From the NCBI RefSeq assembly GCF_000146345.1, contig NZ_GL397071.1:206842-270841 (forward strand): 64,000 bases of DNA. Direction: 5' to 3'. The notes under the pieces are model-generated. The model did no database searches and was not told the origin of the DNA. It saw only the letters and a list, made by a program, of their open reading frames with translations. This document shows positions 58,861 through 64,000 of the stretch, in pieces. The translations under genes and the position numbers were made by a program. The DNA comes from Peptoniphilus duerdenii ATCC BAA-1640 (lineage in GTDB: Bacteria > Bacillota > Clostridia > Tissierellales > Peptoniphilaceae). Each line of letters starts with the position of its first letter. Positions within the stretch are counted from its first letter, which is position 1.

Positions 58861-60605
58861 AGATCAACCCTCCATTCATTTGCTTCATTGTACATTTCAA
58901 TAAACTTCTTATATCTGCTATCTTCCTTCATAAGTTCATCGTGGCTTCCTCTCTCTAGAATTTTTCCATCTTCTACCAGTAGAATTTCGTCCACTCCACG
59001 AATCGAAGAAAGTCTATGAGCAATCATAATTGCCGTCCTATCTTTTATAAGCTCCTTAAATGCAATCTGTAATTCATATTCATTTTCCGGATCTGCAGCT
59101 GCAGAAGCTTCATCAAGGATAATTATTTTTGGATCTTTCAAAAATATTCTCGCAATGGAGATTCTCTGTTTCTCGCCACCAGATAGATTTATCCCTTCAG
59201 CACCTATTATCGCATCGTACTTGTCTTTGAACTTATCTATAAAGTCATCACAGCGGGCAAGCTTTAAGGCTTTGTAGACCTCTTCATCATCTGCATCTTT
59301 ATTTGCGAGTTTTACATTTTCAAAAATCGAAATTCCTTGGAATAGTTTAGGATTTTGAAAAACTATACCGATATTTTTCATCAAGCTTTCTCCATCGTAG
59401 GAAGAAATATTTCTGTCGCCGATTAAAATTTCTCCAGAATCCACAGGATATAGTCCAGAGATTAACTTAGCAATGGTAGACTTACCAGATCCAGAGCTAC
59501 CTACAAGAGCATATACTTTGTTCTCGTCAAGATTTAAAGAAAAATTATGTAAAATCTTATTCTTGTCATCGTATGAAAAATCAACATTTTTAAAGATTAT
59601 ATTCTTCTTTTGTAAATCTTTTTGTGTACCAAAAACTATTTCTTTTTCTTTCATCTCTGTGAACAGATTTTCAAGATTATCTACAGCAGAGTTAGCTTGA
59701 AAAACATACATGGAAACATACATAATCTTCATTAGATCTACGAAAAATAATCCCATAAATAAAGTGAAAAATAGAATTTTTGCTGACCAGATATTAGGAT
59801 CTTGTCCTTTTGAAACCATAAATATCGCTAGAAAGACTGGCGTGATTATAAAAATATTTAAAAGCCATTGGAAAAGGACATAGGGAATCCTGCAGGACAT
59901 CGAATATTTGTAGACCATGTCCTTATAGACCATGATTGAGTCGTAAAGTTTTGTAAAACCGATAAGTGGCGTGTTGAAGATCTTCACCACTGGCATTCCT
60001 CTTACATATTCCACAGCCCCAGCATTCATTTCATCTAGCTTCTCCATGTACTTCTTCATAAATGATTGGTCTCCTATCATTTTGTAGAGTAAGTACATAC
60101 TGAGTAGAATGATGATTACAAAAAATATTCCAAGATAGATGTCAATTGCAAAGGTCAAGGCTATCATAAGTATAGGAGTTAAAGCTGCCATAGTTTGATC
60201 TGTTATGAGGTGAGCCACAATCATATGTGTTTGTTCCACATTGTTGTCGATTATCTTTCTTACCTCACCAGAGTTATGGGTGTCAAAAAAAGTATTTGAA
60301 GCCCTAAGTAGATGCCTAAGTCCTTTTTCACGAAGCCTAGTTTCAAGCCTAAATCCAGCTAAGTGACTCATCCATGTCCCGCCAAAGTAGAAGATACTAC
60401 AGCTGGCAAAGAGAACTAGAATTTTTATAGAGAAAATCTTAAGGTTCATTAGATCTTCTCCACAAAATACATCTCTAAGCAAGATCCAGATTAAATAATA
60501 AGCATAAAACTGTAATAAATTTCCAACTGCAGCTAGCATCGCCGCAAGTATTCCATGGATTTTTCTTTCAGGCATATAGGAAAATAATTTCTTATAAAGT
60601 TTCAT
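58857..60605 (-). CDS. ABC half transporter (ATPase-permease fusion), first of a pair
   Basis: 582 residues, membrane domain then ATPase with GSSGSGKST, SGGEKQRISIARI and IIILDEASAAADPENE. First gene of the operon ABC-ABC-S-T-A-AraC. The SAAADPENEYELQ stretch matches the YbtP/IrtA subgroup. AAAGAAGG precedes ATG 60605. The promoter region upstream holds TTGACA and TTGACT boxes around 60690-60670 on the minus strand, with no clear matching -10. Confidence 0.88.
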   Translation of the reverse strand: MKLYKKLFSYMPERKIHGILAAMLAAVGNLLQFYAYYLIWILLRDVFCGEDLMNLKIFSIKILVLFASCSIFYFGGTWMSHLAGFRLETRLREKGLRHLLRASNTFFDTHNSGEVRKIIDNNVEQTHMIVAHLITDQTMAALTPILMIALTFAIDIYLGIFFVIIILLSMYLLYKMIGDQSFMKKYMEKLDEMNAGAVEYVRGMPVVKIFNTPLIGFTKLYDSIMVYKDMVYKYSMSCRIPYVLFQWLLNIFIITPVFLAIFMVSKGQDPNIWSAKILFFTLFMGLFFVDLMKIMYVSMYVFQANSAVDNLENLFTEMKEKEIVFGTQKDLQKKNIIFKNVDFSYDDKNKILHNFSLNLDENKVYALVGSSGSGKSTIAKLISGLYPVDSGEILIGDRNISSYDGESLMKNIGIVFQNPKLFQGISIFENVKLANKDADDEEVYKALKLARCDDFIDKFKDKYDAIIGAEGINLSGGEKQRISIARIFLKDPKIIILDEASAAADPENEYELQIAFKELIKDRTAIMIAHRLSSIRGVDEILLVEDGKILERGSHDELMKEDSRYKKFIEMYNEANEWRVDL

Positions 60606-60741
60606 ATTAACCTTCTTTCTATGTGCTATTTGATAATTAATATTAATATATCTTCTTTTTTTTCTATTGTCTAGTCAAAAAAAATTATTCTGTCAAAAAT
60701 TTCAAATAAAATATGATTGTCTTTAAATTTTTGTAACAAAA

Positions 60742-60765
60742 AAGACGATAGATTTCTACCGTCTT
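60742..60765 (-). terminator. rho-independent terminator
   Basis: AAGACGGTAGA pairs with TCTATCGTCTT (one G-U), TTTTTT follows on the minus strand. Ends the hydrolase gene. Confidence 0.82.
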
Positions 60766-60799
60766 ATTTCCAATTAATTTTTAAAATTTGGATATTATT

Positions 60800-61696
60800 C
60801 TATTTTAAAATCTCAATTATTTCTTCTTGAGCTGCCTTGCCTTCTGGAAAGAAGGTCAGAAGTGGATAGCAGTGGCAGAGACCTTCGCCTAGATGCATCT
60901 TGTAAGGCACTTTGTACTTGTCGTAACTATCTGCAAATGACTTTGCAAAGGCGTAGATTACTTCGTGAGTTCCATAATAAAAATGGGTCATCGGGAAGTT
61001 TGAAAAATCTCCTGCCGGTCCATAGATCATGTATTCGGGAATATCTTCTCCTTTTGTGGATATGTGTTCAACATTGTACAAGTAGTCCGGTGCGATTATC
61101 GCATCCTTGTCCCGCAAATCTTCCGCCATTTTCTTTTCTCTCTCAGTGCGAAAGACCGCTCCAGGGGACACGGCTACGATTAATTTAGGCATAGGCAAGT
61201 TGCCAACATCATTGTTATATAGAAGCACCCCCAACGCATTTACCGCTCCAGAAGAAAATCCTATAAAAGAAATATTCTCTTCTGAATAATATTTAAGCAT
61301 ATTTTCGTAGGTCTTGTAGAGAAATTCATAGGTCACCTTGATGGAGTTGTCTATGCAAAGCGGATAGTAGGAGAACCACACATCTTTTTTCGTTTCCTTT
61401 GCGAGCCTCTTTACAAATTTCAAATCCCTTTTGTCTGGGCAGGTTATATTTCCTCCACCATAAAGAAATAGAATGGCACTACCTGCTTTTTCTTCGTTAT
61501 TCTTGACGATTAGATTCTTGTATCCGTCGATTTCTTCTACCTCGTAGATAAAATCTCTGTCCGTCGGCACGGTAAATGGATGTTTTGCGTTCGCCTTTCT
61601 CGCGTAGTTTAAAATTTTATCTTCCGGAAGTAAGAATAGCTTCTTTGCTCCAGATAGTTTGACCAATGTTTCTGCGAACTTATATGTAAAACTCAT
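60800..61696 (-). CDS. alpha/beta-hydrolase (esterase-like)
   Basis: 298 residues. An oxyanion-hole motif YGGGN (in ILFLYGGGNITCP), the nucleophile elbow GFSSGAV with Ser, and a final His in LGEGLCHCYP support an esterase/acetyl-hydrolase of the HGGG type, with Tyr in place of the first His. No signal peptide. AAGGGAGG precedes the ATG. Substrate unknown. Confidence 0.82.
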   Translation of the reverse strand: MSFTYKFAETLVKLSGAKKLFLLPEDKILNYARKANAKHPFTVPTDRDFIYEVEEIDGYKNLIVKNNEEKAGSAILFLYGGGNITCPDKRDLKFVKRLAKETKKDVWFSYYPLCIDNSIKVTYEFLYKTYENMLKYYSEENISFIGFSSGAVNALGVLLYNNDVGNLPMPKLIVAVSPGAVFRTEREKKMAEDLRDKDAIIAPDYLYNVEHISTKGEDIPEYMIYGPAGDFSNFPMTHFYYGTHEVIYAFAKSFADSYDKYKVPYKMHLGEGLCHCYPLLTFFPEGKAAQEEIIEILK

Positions 61697-61815
61697 ACTA
61701 CTTCCTCCCTTTAAACTTTGATAATTATTATTAAATAATTATATTGCAAAATTTTTTCACCGTCAATAATCTGTGTTTATCTTTAAGCTTCAGTCCTAAA
61801 AATTTATAAAATAAA

Positions 61816-61839
61816 AAACTGCCACAATTGTAGCAGTTT
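61816..61839 (-). terminator. rho-independent terminator
   Basis: AAACTGC/GCAGTTT with inner ACAATTGT palindrome, T-run on the minus strand. Confidence 0.82.
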
Positions 61840-61858
61840 ATTTTTATTCGATTTCTAT

Positions 61859-61930
61859 TTAATCTCTTCTTATTACTTCTACCATATATCCGTCTGGGCA
61901 TGTTACGAAGTAGTATCTTGGTTTTTCTCC
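61859..61930 (-). pseudogene. C-terminal relic of a glyoxalase/VOC-type gene
   Basis: Directly after the TAA of the CoA transferase, in the same frame, the minus strand encodes GEKPRYYFVTCPDGYMVEVI and RRD, then TAA. The phrase YYFVTCPDGYMVEVI is the end of vicinal-oxygen-chelate (glyoxalase) proteins, with the metal-binding Glu. Nothing upstream of it fits such a gene, so the rest has been replaced by or deleted against the CoA transferase. Confidence 0.6.
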
Positions 61931-63091
61931 TTATTTAAATACGTCTCTTTCTTCCATTTCTTTTATTTCTTCGTCGGTGTAGTTAAGTGATTTCAATATC
62001 TTTTCTGTGTCTATACCGATTTCTTTACCTGGATGATCGTAGATGGCAGGTGTTTTGTAAAGTTTTATTGGGTTTGCAAATTGTTTGTTCGTTGTGTTTT
62101 TAACTTTGAACTCGATTACCATTCCCCTGCCCTTTGTATGTGGATCTTCTAGCACTTCTTTTAAGTTTAAGACTCCTTCTACGCAGGCATCTAGTCCGTT
62201 AAAGATATCCATCCATTCTTTAAAAGTCTTTTCTTTTATTCTACTTTTGATTTCTTCTTTTATAGAAGCGTCGTAGGCGGATTTATCTTTTAGATCTTCT
62301 CTATCTATTGCCTTTGTAAATATTTGCCAAAACTTAGGTTCAAGACTTCCTACTGAGATAAATCTATCATCCTTTGTTCTGTAGAAATCATAGCAAGAGC
62401 CTCCGTTTAAGAAGTCTCCCTCAGGCGTTGGAAGTGCTCCTCCTCCCAAGTATCCATTTCCGTATAGAGAGTTAAGTGGGATCAGTCCATCCATCATGGA
62501 GATGTCGATGTATTGTCCCTTGCCTGTTTTAGTTTTATAATTTAGAGCAAGAAGTATTCCTATTATTGCGTTACTTGCACCACTTGCAAGGTCACCTAGC
62601 TGGGTTGAGTATAGCACTGGTCCTTCTTCTTTTCTGCCTGAAGATGCCAAGATTCCTGACTTAGCCAAGAAATTTATATCGTGACCTGCTCTATTTGCCA
62701 TCGGTCCATCCTGTCCGTATCCAGTGATTGAGCAGTAGATTATTTCTGGGTTCACTTTTTTTATATCTTCGTAAGAAAGTCCCAAGGATTTCATTACTCC
62801 TGGACGAAATTGTTCTACCACTACATCCGCATCTTTTGCAAGCTCTTTTACTATTTCCACCGCTTCCTTGGATTTTAAGTTAAGTGATATGGTGGATTTA
62901 TTTCTGTTTAACCAGAGTTGATTCTGTGATATCCCTTCCACTTTTGGTTCTGCTTCCAAAACTAAATCGTGTTTGGATTTTGAGCTTATTTTTATAACTT
63001 CTGCTCCAAAATCTGCAAGCACCATGGTTGCATATGGTCCTGGCAAAAGAGTTGTGAAGTCTAGAATCTTTACATTTTCCAGTGCTTTCAA
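61931..63091 (-). CDS. CaiB/BaiF family (class III) CoA transferase
   Basis: 386 residues starting at TTG 63091, overlapping the rhodanese stop. Signatures: LENVKILDFTTLLPGPYATM, FGAEVIKISS, VEQFRPGVMKSLGL and YCSITGYGQDGPMANRAGHD, the last containing the Asp that forms the enzyme-CoA ester. Family members move CoA between carboxylic acids or racemise methylacyl-CoA; the acid is unknown. Confidence 0.92.
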   Translation of the reverse strand: MKALENVKILDFTTLLPGPYATMVLADFGAEVIKISSKSKHDLVLEAEPKVEGISQNQLWLNRNKSTISLNLKSKEAVEIVKELAKDADVVVEQFRPGVMKSLGLSYEDIKKVNPEIIYCSITGYGQDGPMANRAGHDINFLAKSGILASSGRKEEGPVLYSTQLGDLASGASNAIIGILLALNYKTKTGKGQYIDISMMDGLIPLNSLYGNGYLGGGALPTPEGDFLNGGSCYDFYRTKDDRFISVGSLEPKFWQIFTKAIDREDLKDKSAYDASIKEEIKSRIKEKTFKEWMDIFNGLDACVEGVLNLKEVLEDPHTKGRGMVIEFKVKNTTNKQFANPIKLYKTPAIYDHPGKEIGIDTEKILKSLNYTDEEIKEMEERDVFK

Positions 63092-63552
63092 TTTATCTTT
63101 TCTCCTTCGTATTCGTCGATGCTTCCTAGACTGTGAACATTTGTGTATCCTAGCTTAGTTAGTGCTTTTGCACCTTTGTCTGAGTCTTCCTTAGTTCCTG
63201 AGTAGACGTAGATATTTTGTTCTTTGTCTAGTAGATTTGTTTGGCTTAGCTCTTCTATTTTTTCAAATGGAATGGAGATTGCCCCTTCAATATGACCTTC
63301 GTTATAGCTGTCTATGTCCCTTAGGTCAACTATTACCATGGAGATATCTTCTAGAAGATATTCTTTTAGGTCGTTGATATTCTTTTCGTCAACGGCTATA
63401 TCTTCATCTTCGTTTTCTGGATTTTCTTTTTCTTCTACTATGGTATTTTTATTTGTATCTTTGTTTTCGCTTATATTTTTGTAAAATAAGTATCCTAAGA
63501 ATCCTAGTGCTGCAATAAGTATTACTATCAATATGTTTTTTAGTGCTTTCAT
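63088..63552 (-). CDS. membrane-anchored rhodanese-like protein without the catalytic cysteine
   Basis: 154 residues: N-terminal membrane helix (5-25), acidic linker, and a rhodanese domain from about 60 (SMVIVDLRDIDSYNEGHIEG, AISIPFEKIEE). The active-site loop, usually YCxxGxR, reads VYSGTKEDS, so the sulfur-accepting Cys is absent. It can hardly move sulfane sulfur; a binding role outside the cell is likely. Overlaps the CoA transferase by 4 bases. Confidence 0.85.
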   Translation of the reverse strand: MKALKNILIVILIAALGFLGYLFYKNISENKDTNKNTIVEEKENPENEDEDIAVDEKNINDLKEYLLEDISMVIVDLRDIDSYNEGHIEGAISIPFEKIEELSQTNLLDKEQNIYVYSGTKEDSDKGAKALTKLGYTNVHSLGSIDEYEGEKIN

Positions 63553-63572
63553 CTTTTCCTCCTTGTGTTTTT

Positions 63573-63648
63573 TGGAGCGCCTAAGAGGGATTGAACCTCC
63601 GACTTTCAGTTTCGGAAACTGACGCTCTATCCACTGAGCTATAGGCGC
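63573..63648 (-). tRNA. tRNA-Arg (anticodon CCG)
   Basis: Cloverleaf on the minus strand: acceptor GCGCCTA/TAGGCGC, D arm GCTC-AGTGGATA-GAGC, anticodon arm TCAGT-TTCCGAA-ACTGA with CCG at positions 34-36, 5-base variable loop, T arm GGAGG-TTCAATC-CCTCT, then T and an encoded CCA. The discriminator base reads U73, unusual for arginine. It lies downstream of tuf. Confidence 0.95.
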
Positions 63649-63657
63649 TTATAAAAA

Positions 63658-63678
63658 AAACGGGCGTAAAACCCGTTT
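63658..63678 (-). terminator. rho-independent terminator of tuf
   Basis: AAACGGG/CCCGTTT stem, T-run on the minus strand, between tuf and tRNA-Arg. Confidence 0.88.
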
Positions 63679-63685
63679 AATTCTC

Positions 63686-64000
63686 TTAGTCAAGAAGTTT
63701 TGAAACAACTCCTGATGCTACTGTTCTTCCACCTTCACGGATTGCGAATCTTAGTCCTTCGTCCATTGCGATTGGTGTGATTAGTTCTACTTTGAATGTT
63801 GCGTTATCTCCTGGCATTACCATTTCTACTGATTCTGGTAGTTGGATGTCGCCTGTTACGTCTGTGGTTCTGAAGTAGAATTGTGGTCTGTAGCCGTTGA
63901 AGAATGGGGTATGTCTTCCACCTTCTTCTTTTGTTAGTACGTATACTTCTGCTTCGAAGCTTTTGTGTGGGTGAATTGTTCCTGGTGCTGCTAGTACTTG
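63686..64000 (-). CDS. tuf: elongation factor Tu, C-terminal part
   Basis: The last 104 codons, open to the right window edge. Domain 3 of EF-Tu is plain: [59 protein letters not shown] and [20 protein letters not shown] at the end. It carries aminoacyl-tRNA to the ribosome. Confidence 0.98.
   Translation of the reverse strand, partial: QVLAAPGTIHPHKSFEAEVYVLTKEEGGRHTPFFNGYRPQFYFRTTDVTGDIQLPESVEMVMPGDNATFKVELITPIAMDEGLRFAIREGGRTVASGVVSKLLD

Noticed and set aside
1..64000. Prophage
   Set aside because: No integrase, terminase, portal, capsid or tail genes anywhere in the window.

Overview
The window looks like chromosomal DNA of a low-GC, Gram-positive anaerobe, most likely one of the anaerobic cocci of the Peptoniphilaceae/Tissierellia. 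I base this on AT-rich DNA, strong AGGAGG ribosome sites, a T-box riboswitch, a butyryl-CoA-dehydrogenase/Etf operon, ECF transporters, ribonuclease M5 and a type II-A CRISPR system. The genus is an inference; no 16S gene is present. Both ends cut a gene: a secreted protein on the left and elongation factor Tu on the right. Layout from left to right: 1-5.3 kb holds a divergent pair of secreted proteins, a radical SAM/SPASM protein behind a perfect palindrome, and a DUF2089/DUF4097 pair. 5.3-9.6 kb is an ABC exporter operon of MacB type (ATPase, large surface-domain protein, FtsX-like permease). 10.3-16.2 kb holds a membrane protein that looks like an M48 protease without its HExxH motif, a first and divergent EtfBA pair, an RNA methyltransferase and a PAS-SpoIIE phosphatase. 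16.3-23.6 kb is a defence island read leftwards: two small XRE regulators, type III mod and res, and an AbiA-like reverse transcriptase with a C-terminal HEPN-type motif. 23.9-27 kb is bcd-etfB-etfA. 27.1-35.8 kb is a complete type II-A CRISPR-Cas locus: a 30-repeat array, csn2, cas2, cas1, cas9 and a tracrRNA with its own promoter. A probable 33-residue hydrophobic toxin-like peptide and a small basic protein lie beyond the distal end of the array. 35.8-38.2 kb has an IS3 OrfA remnant and a GntR/ABC operon of YtrA type. 38.7-43.6 kb holds metabolic and small membrane genes (M20 amidohydrolase, APC permease with a class I glutamine amidotransferase, glutaredoxin). 43.6-48.4 kb holds an ArsR regulator and the T-box-led operon metG-tatD-rnmV-rsmA. 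49-51.7 kb has an XRE/membrane-protein operon and cstA. 51.9-60.6 kb has murJ and a six-gene operon of two half ABC transporters, an ECF S-T-A module and an AraC regulator. 60.8-64 kb has an alpha/beta hydrolase, a CaiB/BaiF CoA transferase, a rhodanese-like protein without its catalytic cysteine, tRNA-Arg and tuf. How the parts work together: electrons from Bcd pass to the EtfBA encoded beside it, while the other Etf pair has lost the flavin-contacting arginines and has no dehydrogenase neighbour. CRISPR RNAs read leftwards from the leader beside csn2 are matured with the tracrRNA encoded on the opposite strand upstream of cas9. Three to four families of hairpin-forming dispersed repeats fill nearly all long intergenic gaps (9.66-10.25, 11.38-11.64, 27.06-27.11, 38.29-38.65, 48.45-48.92 and 50.07-50.15 kb). 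The most interesting observations are the inverted repeat in the CRISPR leader that can pair with the first repeat, the tracrRNA lying antisense to the probable cas9 leader, the toxin-like micro-gene with competing hairpins, the reverse transcriptase inside the type III operon, and the dispersed repeats whose central hairpins differ between copies but always stay self-complementary.
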